Source: Brachycybe producta (taxonomy: Eukaryota; Arthropoda; Diplopoda; Playtdesmida; Andrognathidae). Taken from it: 64,000 bases of DNA. Each line of letters opens with the position of its first letter. Position 1 is the stretch's first letter. A model generated the notes under the pieces. The model was not told where the DNA came from. It made no database searches and was given only the letters and a program-made list of their open reading frames with translations. Positions 1-10,086 of this stretch are shown here, piece by piece. The stretch is taken from assembly GCA_036925085.1 (NCBI GenBank), contig JAUPFP010000012.1, forward strand, positions 4,835,460 through 4,899,459, in the 5' to 3' direction. The position numbers were made by a program, and so were the translations under genes.

Positions 1-1044
1 CATCTGGAGACAACTGAAGACTTAGTTGCAGAAACCTGTTGAAAGTCGGAATTTCTCCACTTGTTGTATTTTGTGTGGACTAAGTTTTATACATATCAAA
101 TTAAAGGTTTTAATTAGATGCAATTAAAACAAATGGAAGGCCTTGCAAGTATTAGAAAAATTGATAGCCATCAAAAACATAAACTTGGTTTTAACAAGAA
201 ATGAAAGCCGTGTTTGCAAAAGTCAGCTGTCTGTTTGGTAACTTTTTAAGATCAGACCACATAATATTATAAGCTGTATGGCACTACATATCGAACGTAG
301 TAGTTATAGTTGAATTACCGTTTGTCTTATTTTTATTAATGATTGGCTGAATGCAAAGGGACTAGCAACTGTCACCTGAAATATCTGCCAGTTCAGAAGC
401 TACAAATTCGCTGTAACAACTTGCGTCATTACTGACAATCGGTCCTTCGTCGCATGCATTGAAATCGCAGGTTTAATTTGTGGGGCTGGGCTTTATGGTT
501 TCATTTTGTGCAATTTGCACTCTATACAGTGGTTTATAAACCGTGGTCTTGAGCGGATCTGTTGCCAAACATCCAGTAGGTCTAATGCAGTTCTGACTTC
601 AAAGAAGTCTCAATCTTTCAAGTACCGGTTATCATTAATTCGTTGTAATGTTATACCCCTAAAACGAGACATGTTACGCATGACTTATTCCGGCAGTAGC
701 CAATAGTTATCGGGTTAAGACGGTCGGACAGTCGGTCAGTTCAACCAAATTATTATATTCGATAGTAACACTTTTTAACAATGGAACGTGTCACACGAAA
801 TGACTTAAGCTTGCCGCATATACTACATCTGATCGGAATGGAACAGTCAGGATGGAAATCCTTACGAACGCCCATCCGCCCATTAGATCGGAACTGGCGA
901 TCGGAATTCAGCAGAGCACGTATCTAAAATTGAGTGATGCAATGGTGAGGAGAGTTTGCACACTCTGAGCCAGCGCATTCACATAGTTTCGGAATCAGAC
1001 AAAATATTTATTCTCTGTCCAAGCTAGTGTGCGGGACGAGCGAC
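1..1044. other. Intergenic, no gene seen
   Basis: AT-rich sequence with no reading frame that resembles a protein family. Short open frames here lack a recognisable motif. Nothing repetitive was matched elsewhere in the window. Confidence 0.5.
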
Positions 1045-1323
1045 CTACCTCGAGTGAGCGTCAGCGCACATACGCGTCTTCGTACACCATATACAAGCAA
1101 CTATTAGCGACTTGTCAAAGCATCGCTACCCAACAACCAATCAGAGACCAGATTTTGTTGCATATGGCGTCTTCAACGCCATTTTTATGACATCACACAC
1201 CATGAAGACACGCCCAAAACGCTTGTAGGTGCAGCACATATGTAGTGTGTGCCAGCGACTTGCTACTTCAAGTCGCTATGCTAGTCACTAGTCGGTAGTC
1301 GCAGACGCTACGCTCAAGGGTAG
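1045..1323. repeat. TIR repeat, copy 1 (sister at 61.5 kb)
   Basis: A ~280-bp element whose two ends are imperfect inverted repeats (left CTACCTCGAGTGAGCGTC, right the complement of CTACCCTTGAGCGTAGC). A closely similar copy in the same orientation lies at 61529-61880. Shared internal landmarks include the stretch around CAACCAATCAGAGACCAG and the CTTCAACGCC/CTTCGACGCC segment. It is non-coding and is best called a MITE; the superfamily is not determined. Confidence 0.65.
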
Positions 1324-1537
1324 CAGGTATGAAGTTCCAGCTTTAGGTGCGTTTTTTATGGTGTTGTTTAAAAGCAGTGACTTAATTCTGGTGCAGTGAC
1401 TTAATTTTTTTCTTTTCTTTCTGCACATTTTTTTATGAAGAAAAACATGAGGTTTTTGCTCTTTTCTAGCGGGCACTTGGAACAGGGGGCCCTTAAACAA
1501 TTTGGATGGCTTTTGCACCATTTTTTGTGTCTGTTAA

Positions 1538-1893
1538 GGTATGTTTCCACACTCGGACACATGAGTATACGTATATGTATACATGAGTATATTGTATACG
1601 TGAGTCTAAAACATGACTTTTGACAAAAAAAAAACTGCATTCACAGACTCAATAAACGTTAAAGGAGGTTGTGTGTTGTTGAGGTTATGTTGCAGACTCA
1701 TTACTTATTATTATAAGTGAAAACAACGCTAAAGTGTAGGCTACGTTTCCACTTGAACTCATGAGTCTGCAACAGGGGACCTCGGCAACAAAAACTTCAT
1801 TTACAGACATAAAAAAAACAAGAGGTTTTTGTTGTCCAGTTCCTGTTGCAGACTCATGTACACAAAACGCATGAGTCTGAGAGGAAACGAACC
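1538..1893. mobile_element. piggyBac-like MITE flanked by TTAA
   Basis: A 356-bp non-coding element with inverted ends: left GGTATGTTTCCACACTCGG, right the complement of GGTTCGTTTCCTCTCAGAC. It is flanked on both sides by TTAA (1534-1537 and 1894-1897), the target duplication of the piggyBac superfamily. An internal segment near 1741 again carries a GTTTCCAC...CATGAGTCTGCAAC motif, so it may hold a partial internal duplication. It ends 15 bp downstream of the stop codon of the secreted-protein frame at 1909-2391 and may supply that gene's 3' region. Confidence 0.7.
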
Positions 1894-1908
1894 TTAACTA
1901 TTGTGTTT

Positions 1909-2391
1909 TTAGCTTTCGTCTCCGTGTTGGCCGTTTTTCGGAGGCACTGGTGGTTCTTTCGGAGGCACTTGAGGTGGTATGCCATTATTATCATCAACAC
2001 CATCAGCATCATCATCATCAACAACAAAGCTTTGATGGTCGTTTCTTTGTCCACTGAAAGCGATGCTAGATCTAAACGTTGGAAAACGTCCAGTCATGAC
2101 TGCATTTATATCAGAGTCAATTCCGTCTATATAAGACGCATAATCTGCGTTTCTCGGGTGGTCGTCGGAGCTTAAGGAACCGTCAGAGTGGTTGTTCTTC
2201 CTGAGATTTTTTTTCCAGTTTGTTAAAAATGACGGCGTCCTAAATTTTGAAAATCTTATCCTAGCTGGCCATTTGAGTTTAAAAAAACGTTCATCGTTTT
2301 CTTCTTTTTTGTTGTTCACTATTTTTATTGTCCAACAACCACAACATGTTGCAATTAATGCAACCAACATGAAAACTAGCAAAAACCTCAT
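1909..2391 (-). CDS. Putative secreted protein A, acidic Pro-rich tail
   Basis: A 160-residue frame of unrecognised family. Residues 1-19 form a typical signal peptide (MRFLL start, hydrophobic core, Cys-rich end), so the product is probably secreted. Residues 36-66 are basic and aromatic (FFKLKWPARIRF, then NWKKNLRKN). The second half is acidic, with an Asp cluster at 125-134, and ends in Pro-rich repeats (IPPQVPPKEPPVPPK, 138-152). The layout of signal, cationic aromatic stretch and acidic or Pro-rich tail matches the frames at 4392-4691 and 14790-15188. The untranslated bases upstream also share a TTGATTTAACAAAAAA stretch with the 4.4-kb frame. Similarity to those two is architectural rather than residue-by-residue, so paralogy is an inference. 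It could be one exon of a longer gene. Function is unknown; a host-defence or signalling peptide precursor is one possibility suggested only by composition. Confidence 0.5.
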   Translation of the reverse strand: MRFLLVFMLVALIATCCGCWTIKIVNNKKEENDERFFKLKWPARIRFSKFRTPSFLTNWKKNLRKNNHSDGSLSSDDHPRNADYASYIDGIDSDINAVMTGRFPTFRSSIAFSGQRNDHQSFVVDDDDADGVDDNNGIPPQVPPKEPPVPPKNGQHGDES

Positions 2392-2843
2392 AATTTTAGT
2401 TAGATTTTACTGTTTTTTTTTTTAAACTTTTGATTTAACAAAAAATGGAAAACAAAAATAATTCAGTATCTGGTATACAAAATGTTAAATTGCCGTCAGT
2501 CGTAAGCTTCGTTTGGGCAAATGTGTCCTGACTACATAAAATGGGATCTAAATTTAATATGACGACTTTTCCATTTTTTTTTTTTCTTCCTCAACATAAA
2601 ATAACCAATTTTCAATTCAGTTTTCCTTCAATTTTTTCTTTTAAAAATTCTAACAAAAAGTTAACGTCATGTATTATGACATTACCTTTTCTACTCTCAT
2701 ATTTGAATAAAAATAAATGTGTCTGTCATGATAACAATAACGCTTCCTTCAATTACGTCATTTTTAATTTCTTAAACGGAGAACAGTACAGGTGGCTAAT
2801 ATTCGAAACTAGTGGTAGACATGCTGCACACTGCAGTATTATT
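2392..2843. other. Upstream region of secreted protein A
   Basis: AT-rich with long T-runs. It would contain the promoter and 5' UTR of the minus-strand frame at 1909-2391. No TATA box stands out from the A/T background. Confidence 0.3.
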
Positions 2844-4164
2844 CAGGGGCGTAGCTAGGGAACCTCAAGACCCGCAACTGCGGGAGGGGGGGGGGGGGGA
2901 AGGGGCACAGGAGGTTTGGGGCGCAAAAAAAGAAATGAAAAGTCGATATATTTTTTAAAAATAATTAAATAAATTAAGCTAGTGATTCGGAATCACTCAC
3001 TTAATTTATTCAGTTATTTTCGAAAATTTGAATATTTGCCTTTGAATATTGCAAAAAAAAAAAAAAAACGGCCTTTAATACCTGGCCACAATATTCATAG
3101 AAGAGATTAAAACGTTAATTATCGTTAAAAAATCAACTTAAAGGTGCTAAGGTGGCTAGAATCGAAACCATGTTTTCGGAAATACAAAGTTTCGATTAAC
3201 ACGTCGTGCAGCACGTGCAGGCTGAGTTGTCTCGGTTCTTAATTCAACAACACATTGCAGCAATTAATCTTGTTTTTAAATGTTGATATTAGAATCGCTG
3301 CTTAAAATGAACTTTTAAAGACAGAATTTAAAAATAAAAATATGGTATGCTTCAAAGCCCCGTTTTCACGATGATAGTTGTCATGATAGTTGCTATCATG
3401 AGAACTATCATCGTGAAAACCACATGATAGTCACTATCGCGATAGCACTATCACAAGTATCTCGTTTGACTAGATAGTTGACAGTACTCTCCAGTGGCGT
3501 AGCTAGGCTTGGTTGCGTCCCCCCCTCCCGCCACTTAAAACTTTGCGCCCCCTTACCTCCCTCTTCAAATAGCCCTCATACTGGGTGGGGTGCTTTTTTG
3601 ATGAACGGCAGAACCGATCTGAACAACAATAGGAACAGTCGGAAGGTCAGGAAAGGTTAGGAAGTTAAGCTTGTTGCAGGGGGTCTGGTGGGCACACGGC
3701 CCCCCAGTTTTTAAAGAATTATTAAAACAAATTTGTCCATTGTTCCGACCGTTCCTCCCGTTAATCAAATTAGGAAACAGTCGAACTATGGACTAATGTG
3801 ATTTAATAATTCTTTAAAAACTAGAGGCCGCGCCCCCAACCACCCTGCAACAAGCTTAATTTAACTAAACCTAACCTTCCGACTGTCCCTACTATTTTTC
3901 CGACTATTCCTACCGTTGTTCCGCTGTGCCCATTGATCTCTATGAAGATTAACTGGTGCAAGTATGTAGTTTTTCGAAGTAAATATTAAATGAAAGTCGA
4001 TTTATTTTCGAAATTAACTGAATAAATTAAGCAAGCAATTCGGAATCACTCGCTTAATTTATTCAATTATTTTTTTGCGCCTCTAAACCTACTGCGCTCC
4101 TAAACCTCTTGCGCCCCCCCCCCCCCGCAGTTGCGGGTCTTGCGGTTGCATAGCTACGCCCCTG
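2844..4164. mobile_element. hAT-type non-autonomous element, composite
   Basis: It starts with CAGGGGCGTAGCTAGG and ends with GCTACGCCCCTG, the inverted ends of a hAT-type family whose intact sister lies at 7140-7743. Just inside each end sit complementary CCCGCAACTGCGGG / CCCGCAGTTGCGGG tracts. A second start of the same family (CAGTGGCGTAGCTAGGC) occurs at about 3492, so this is probably one copy inserted in or recombined with another. No clean 8-bp target duplication is visible, which suggests age. It encodes nothing recognisable. Confidence 0.65.
3363..3419. repeat. 57-bp near-perfect palindrome
   Basis: Two 27-bp arms separated by 3 bp. The outer arms are TTTTCACGATGATAGTT and its exact complement; one mismatch lies further in. 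It lies inside the hAT composite and is followed by more ATGATAGT/ACTATC motifs up to about 3480. It would form a stable hairpin or cruciform. Confidence 0.85.
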
Positions 4165-4391
4165 AGTAGAGTTAATTTAAAACTCGCATAAAAAGTTTAT
4201 TTTGGAGGGGAAAAAATATCAAGATGAAAATAACCTTAAGGGATTGTACGACCTCTTAATTTTGTCCCTGAAAGATAGAATAATGAAGAGTTCGTGGGGT
4301 CGTTTATACTTTAATACCCCCGAAGGAAAATCCTTAAAATCGTCATCACGAATGGCGCTGTGGCCTCGATTTCTCGGTCTCGATGCTGTTC

Positions 4392-4691
4392 TCATTCTTC
4401 TACTAAAACAGTCGCTGGATAACGTGAAAACGCTTGAGACGATCGTTGGTCGGTTCCGGGTAATTCCATACCCGGCGGCATTTCCTCGCTATAGGTAGGC
4501 CGATTGCCAACGGTATTTTTGTGGTGTTTTTTTTGTCTTAAATTTGATAGCCATTTCCATTTTTTTAAATTCAGCCAATCTGGTATTAGCTTCATACGTT
4601 CAGTGTCTTGTTCTGTATCGTTCATTGGTTTGAATGACCAACTAGGACATATAATTATTGCAAGCAACGTCAACAATAGCAACAACCTCAT
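4392..4691 (-). CDS. Putative secreted protein B, WK-rich
   Basis: A 99-residue frame of unrecognised family, paralogous to the frame at 14790-15188. Residues 1-19 are a clear signal peptide (MRLLLLLTLLAIIICPSWS), followed by an acidic spacer (NDTEQDTE), then a Trp/Lys-rich segment at 38-56 (PDWLNLKKWKW...RQKKHHK) and a Met/Pro-Gly segment (EEMPPGMELPG). The DNA similarity to the paralogue covers the whole frame plus both flanks. The C-terminus is shorter and different from that of the paralogue, so this copy may be decayed. Among the first ~55 codons the two copies differ by about 3 silent codons and about 13 replacing ones. The product is probably exported; a basic amphipathic peptide released from an acidic precursor is a possible reading, based only on composition. 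Confidence 0.5.
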   Translation of the reverse strand: MRLLLLLTLLAIIICPSWSFKPMNDTEQDTERMKLIPDWLNLKKWKWLSNLRQKKHHKNTVGNRPTYSEEMPPGMELPGTDQRSSQAFSRYPATVLVEE

Positions 4692-5566
4692 ATTTTAGGT
4701 AAAAACCGTTCTGTACGTTGATTTAACAAAAAAAAAAAAAACCGTTAAAAAAATGTTGCTAATCGTAAAAAATTCGAGACAAAAATTTGGATTAACTATT
4801 TAAATTTTGTTCGACCGATCACAGGCACACAGTTTTTATTCACCTGGAGAAATCGTGGCAAATCTAGCAAAACTCACTGGCACAGTAAAGTTTCCCCACA
4901 GCACACCCTTTTGTTAACAACTGGTTTAGTGGTTTAGTATGTAGGTATAGGAAAATTTCCTATAAGTTTAAACTGTTTATTTGAAAATTTTAAAATATAT
5001 TATTAGCACATTCAAAACTTAGTGGCACACCCTTTGAAAATCACTGAACACCAAAGATGTAATATCACCATGAACAAAATAGGTCTAATTAGGGTGTCTT
5101 TGAAAAGGACAACATATGATGTTCCAATTGTAAAATTCTAGTTGAAGATGAATTTGTTTCTACCAACAGCAAACACATTCAGAATACAACAAAACACGAA
5201 AAATTGGTGTAACCTTATAGAGAGAATATACTTGCGTCAATCTCCAAAATGTGCGTCACTTCAGAGAGACACAATCGTTGTACACATTTGGTTTTCACAC
5301 ATCTGCTGCTGTTACGAATTGTCTGTTTCTCCTACACCTCATTTCGGTTTATCTGTCATTGTTTGGGCTCGGATTTGCATGCAATATCAAAGCAAATGTT
5401 TCTCAATTTGTGACCAAAGTGCTAATTGTGAAGTAATCAAAAAGGCACGTTAGAGGCTAGATAAATGTCTTGATTACTATCAGTTGTCAACTGAAGTTCT
5501 AAACTGCATTGTTATTTCACAATTAGCCCTTTGGGGGCCACAGATTGAGAAACGTTTGCTTGATAT

Positions 5567-6230
5567 TGTAACAATCTGCCCTGGGTTGCTCACAGTACCC
5601 TGGAAGTTTTCCCGAAACTTACCAGTCCTGATTCCACTTTGGGTTGGGATCGCAGTCGTGGTTGCCTTAAAAAGAACCGTTTGGTTACGCTGGCCACCAC
5701 GGAGTCACCCCCACCGCATGTCGACGGTGGCACCACACACCAGCGCGAGTAACCGGCCGACGAGACAGATGAAGGACAGCAGAAACACCTCCCTGGAGTC
5801 ACACCCTCATTGCAGTAACTCCCCAGAAAGTAGACACGACACACAGGTGTACGGTAAAAATAAATAAGATTTATTTAACACCTAGTTGTAAAATACAATA
5901 ACTGCTGGCCAACTTGACCAGCAGGCAAAACTGTTAAACAATGAAATGAAAAAATCACAAATGACCTGGAGGCTGGCCTGGCCTCCAGCAGCAGGTTGTT
6001 TTCGGGTTTCTTGTCCACTGTACACTGTCCAGAATAATGGCCGACTTGACCATTATATCCCCTAGGCAACTTCACCTGGAAGAAGACAGTGACACCATCT
6101 GATCTCTCATCCATTGAACCCAATGGTGAGAGGTCTGCTGGCACCAATATGGCGTCCACCAGGCCACCTACCATCAGGAGTTTTAGTCTGCTCCTTCAAA
6201 TACATGAAGGAACCGTACTGGTTCGTCAGA
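5567..6230 (-). mobile_element. Solo LTR, Ty3/Gypsy-like fossil
   Basis: A 664-bp LTR-like unit on the minus strand. It is related along its length to the one at 13279-14057 (shared GAGCAGAC start, GTGAGAGGTC-type segment, AATAAA poly-A signal, and GGTAAGTTT near the end). A matching 4-bp duplication ATAT flanks it (5563-5566 and 6231-6234). No internal coding region accompanies it, so it is a solo LTR left by LTR-LTR recombination. Divergence from its sister suggests an old family. Confidence 0.7.
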
Positions 6231-6571
6231 ATATTGCATAAAAATCCTAGCCCTAGACACTGTAGGTCTGCTGCAGTTATTAGTAAACAAAAATTACCGA
6301 CATTTTCAAATACCTCCTAATTATGTTGTTAGTTTTTATTATTTTCAAATGAACCCGTATAAATTGTATGCTATATGCACTTCCTTAAAGTTATAGACAT
6401 TATGGAATAGAATATCAAAACCAGCCAATCTGACACAAATTGATCTACAGTAACTACAATGTCACTCTGGGTGAAGAATGAGCCATTGGAAACGCACATG
6501 TTATTCTACCTAGTTGTGTGATGAGGCTTCCAAGTGATTGCATGCAAACCAAAATAAAAACACGACACCAC

Positions 6572-6572
<1 letters not shown>

Positions 6573-6605
<33 letters not shown>
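6573..6605. repeat. (CA)n microsatellite
   Basis: About 15 CA dinucleotides in a row; simple slippage repeat. Confidence 0.9.
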
Positions 6606-6607
<2 letters not shown>

Positions 6608-6706
6608 GAAAGATTATTTCAGAAATTAACTCAACATTTTAATTTTTAATCCACATGTGTATACATGTAATTAAGATTTGTCTTAATTAAAACAATTATT
6701 TTCTTA

Positions 6707-6810
6707 CTAGAATGAAAGCCCGTCTTCGATGGTTGTGACAGTCTTTCATAATATCTCAGATTGATAACATATCGCGATATACAACATTTCGAGTAAATAC
6801 TTTGCTTGAT
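6707..6810 (-). mobile_element. Helitron-like 3' terminus
   Basis: Read on the minus strand, the end is a short GC hairpin (CCATCGAAGACGGG), then CTTTCATT, then the terminal CTAG followed by T in the flank. This is the standard Helitron 3' layout. The ~95 bp before it match the plus-strand copy ending at 61425. The 5' end was not found. Confidence 0.55.
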
Positions 6811-7139
6811 CCTGGTATAAGCCTGTCTTGCGTTGAAAAAATTAATTCACAAAAACTCCAGCCAGAACTTAAACCAAGGACCTCTCTCACTTATCTGCCA
6901 GAGACATAACCAATTTCGCTACCAATGTAAATTGCGAGATAAAAGGTGACCTTTACCATAACCCAATTGAGTTAATTTATTTTTTTGAAAAAACATGAAT
7001 ACAATAGAACAAGTTTTCCTGGCTGCCAACTTTATAAGTTTAGGGGTTCTGGTGAAATTTGATGATTTTTCACAAAAATGAGGTAAACGGAGGAAAATTG
7101 AAAATTCTAATGTAGCCTACAAAGAAATCCATCTAAAGA

Positions 7140-7743
7140 CAGTGGCGTAGCTATGACTTGGTTGCGCCCCCGCCGCGTAAAACTTTGTGCCCCCCTGGGA
7201 TGCTTAAAACGTTGCGCTCCCTTTAAGTTCCCCTCCACTTATCCTCATATTGGTGGGGGAGGTGCTATTTTGATGAACGGCGGATCAGTAGTAACAGTCG
7301 GAAGGTTAGGTTTAGTAAAATGAAGCTTGTTGCTGGGGGCCTAGGGAGCACAGCCCCCCATTTTTTAGCGTTATTAAATCAAATTTGTCCATTTTTCCGA
7401 TCATTCCTCCCCGAACAAATTACGGAACAGTCAGAACAATGGACTAATTTGATTTAATAAGACCTCAGACCCCTGCAACAACTTAATTTTACTGAACAAA
7501 ACCTTTGGACTGTTCCTACTATTTTTCCGACTGTTCGTACCGTTGTTCGGACCGTTCCGCTGTTCATCAAAATAGTACCCCCTAAAAAAAATTTCTATGC
7601 ACAATAAACGAAATGAAATTCGATTTATTCAATTATTTTTGAAAATACATCGACTTTCATTTCTTTTTTTGCGCCCCCAAACCTCCTGCGCCCCCCCCCC
7701 GCCCCGCAGTTGCGAGTCTGGCGGGTCCCTAGCTACGCCACTG
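7140..7743. mobile_element. hAT-type MITE with perfect 8-bp TSD
   Basis: A 604-bp non-coding element with inverted ends CAGTGGCGTAGCTA / TAGCTACGCCACTG. It is flanked by a perfect 8-bp duplication TCTAAAGA (7132-7139 and 7744-7751), which fixes both boundaries and supports the hAT superfamily. The interior resembles the element at 2844-4164. Confidence 0.9.
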
Positions 7744-7751
7744 TCTAAAGA

Positions 7752-8599
7752 TGTGTATACTGGTTAATTTTCACGATTCTAGAGTGTGTAGTTTCCAAGA
7801 ACATTCATGCACAAAGGGCTGGAGTGAAGGAGAGATAGAGAAAGTCAGCCATTAGAAAACTGGATGCGGTGCAGTTGCTTCAAGGTTAACACGGCTCTGA
7901 TTCTAAAACAATATCTGAGTTGATTTTCATGTGATGCAAAGAATGCCTCAGATGGTAGATTGCAGTTGGATATTTTTTTGGTTCAGATTATTAGAATTAA
8001 AAGGGTTTTTATCGAAAAACAAATTCATTTATTGTAACACTTAGGCCATATTCTATAACATTGCATAAGTCAAAGTGAAACTTAAACAAAGCTAAACTTA
8101 AAAGCTCTTCATAATCTTATTATCGAGTTTTGTCTTGCGTCATGGTTTAAGCTTAACTTTTATTTTAAAGAACGTTTTTGAATATGGCGGTTTATACGGT
8201 CGTCTGATTGTTAAGTATATAAAAATTAATGAGTTTAGCACAAGCTTTGACTTAAAAATCGCTAAGAAGACGACCTATGAAACGAATAGCCTGACAGGGT
8301 CGCTTTAAATTGCCATCTGCCATATGTAGTCTAACCAGGATGTGAAATTCGATGTTAACTTTACAGTTGTTGTTTCGTTGGCAACTAATCTACATATATC
8401 CCTGCTGTTAACTAGGTAATTTTCACTGTCTGAAAAGTGGTGACGGTCTAAGGTCTGTTGATGGTAAGGTATCGGGTGTCGGCAACCCGTGCCCAGATCC
8501 GACCCGTGTGGTTTTTAAGGGCGCGCAACGGGGCTGAACTTGGACACCCGTCTTCAATAGAACCTCGTTTTAAACTTGACTGTAAAAAGTTTTACACCC
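7752..8599. other. Intergenic with repeat fragments
   Basis: Weak traces only: a CCATATTCTATAAC / GAATATGG pair at about 8046-8185 that may be the ends of a small MITE, and a hAT-like GTGTCGGCAACCCG start at about 8479. No gene seen. Confidence 0.35.
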
Positions 8600-8910
8600 T
8601 CAGGAAGTAAACTCTTGGCGTACTTTCTTGCACCTTCCACTGCTTCCGTAAGTATGTACAGTATGTGACAATAGGTAACGTGATGAGCAGCAAGCATGGG
8701 GAACAAGGAAGAGTGTGTGTGAAATATTATTCAAATGAAGTTTTAAAAAAGTGAACTGCATATTATTTCCCCATATATATATATATAACAGAAGCAGAAC
8801 TAGTGGGAGGAGAGTGAGGCACTTGTTTCAGGCCGCACAAAGCTTACTGGCGTTTGGCGGAGAAATGAAATGCTTCCTTACATGTATGCTTACATTAATT
8901 GATTTTATTT
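8600..8910. repeat. Dispersed repeat (inverted copy at 18.03-18.47 kb)
   Basis: The segment reading CTAGTGGGAGGAGAGTGA, GGCCGCACAA and ACATGTATGCTTACATTA reappears in reverse complement at 18030-18470. A TACAGTA/TGACAA segment and the AGCAGCAAGCAT segment match as well. It is non-coding and the family is unknown. Confidence 0.7.
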
Positions 8911-9062
8911 AAGAGCCTAGATACATGCAGACGACAATGAGACAAATGAGTGTTCTTATATGGTGTTACTAAAATTGCAAGAAATCGCCTCACAATCCCT
9001 CCATTAAAATACAGGAAAGCGCAAAATACAATAAAAAGTATTGTTCTTTACGTGTTCGATTT

Positions 9063-9645
9063 ACATCATTTTTCAAAAGGTCCTTCTATTTTTAAACAAG
9101 GTTCAAAATCGTTCGTTTTTTAACCCCATGTTAAATCCCTTTGGATCAAAAACCGTTCCACAAACATTTGAAAAACCCTCGTTAAAACGATTTAGAACAA
9201 TAACAAATAATTAGCATATACTTTCATCTATTGGCTTCACGATGTTTTCTTTTTATAAATTTTGAAAAAGTCCTTCTATATTTTAATAACGTTTAAAATC
9301 GTACATTTTTAACTCCATGTTAAGTCCCATAGGAGCAAAACACCGTCCCACAAACGTTAGAAGAACTCATTAAAATGATTTAGAACATCCAAAAAAAAAT
9401 TAGCACGTACTTACACATGTCTATTGCCTTCACGGTGATTCTCTTTTTCTAAATTCTGAAAGGTCCTTTAATTTTTAAACAAGGTTCAAAATCGATCGTT
9501 TTTTAACTCCACGTTAAGTCCCGTAGGACTAGAAAACCGTCCCCCAAACATTTGACGAACTCCCATTAAAAACGACTTAGAACAATCACATGAAAATTAG
9601 CACGTGCATTAATCTATTGGCTTCACGATGTTTTCTTTTTATAAG
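9063..9645. repeat. ~190-bp tandem repeat, about 3 units
   Basis: Three successive units each carry, in order: AAGGTCCTT-type start, CAAAATCGTTCGTTTTTTAA-type core, CCATGTTAA/CCACGTTAA, CCGTCCCACAAAC-type segment, GATTTAGAACA and GGCTTCACGATGTTTTCT. The units are clearly diverged from each other, so the array is old. It may be a satellite fragment or an internal part of a larger transposon. Confidence 0.75.
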
Positions 9646-10086
9646 CTTAGCACGTGAACTTATTTTTCTTTTAATTATTATGTGACTTGAAACCTGGAGA
9701 AAAAAACGTTAAAAAACCGTTGTTCAATCAAAAACGATCGCAGCGCTTACATTCGGAGAAATCTTGAACTAAATGCTGTATCAAGCCTCTTTATAAATTG
9801 TAATATTATTTTTCTTGTTGCTTGCTTATTTCAATTTTTTAACAAAATAAATAGATTGATAAGAAGGCACTGTATTGGGTAAATTGGGCGGCCGCAGATA
9901 CTGGTAAGAGAGCGCTTTGCCCCTCTTTCAGAAAATTGATGTTTGGCTAAAACCCTAGCTGAGACATAAGATAAAATTAAATTTTATGAAACAATGGCTA
10001 AGCCTGGGTGGTTTTAAGGCTATTTTTGTCCAAAGTAGTTATTTATAAATTTAGTGTTTGTCACTCGCCCCCTATCAAGATAGAAG
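9646..10086. other. Intergenic, no gene seen
   Basis: AT-rich with nothing recognisable on either strand. Confidence 0.4.

Larger units (their letters stand above)
4205..6540. repeat. Duplicated block, copy 1 (contains gene B)
   Basis: Non-coding and coding sequence here matches 14655-17310 in the same orientation. Shared landmarks are ATCAAGATGAAAATAACC near the left edge, the gene itself, the ACAAAATAGGTCTAATTA segment at about 5077, the GATGAATTTGTTTCTAC segment at about 5146, the TTAGAGGCTAGAT segment at about 5452 and the CTTAAAGTTATAGACATTAT segment at about 6385. The stretch of about 5500-6367, which includes a solo LTR, is absent from the other copy. This is a segmental duplication about 10.5 kb apart, not a transposon. 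Confidence 0.8.

Noticed and set aside
1846-2175. Plus-strand 109-residue frame
   Set aside because: It is antisense to the secreted-protein frame at 1909-2391, starts in the adjacent MITE and has no motif.
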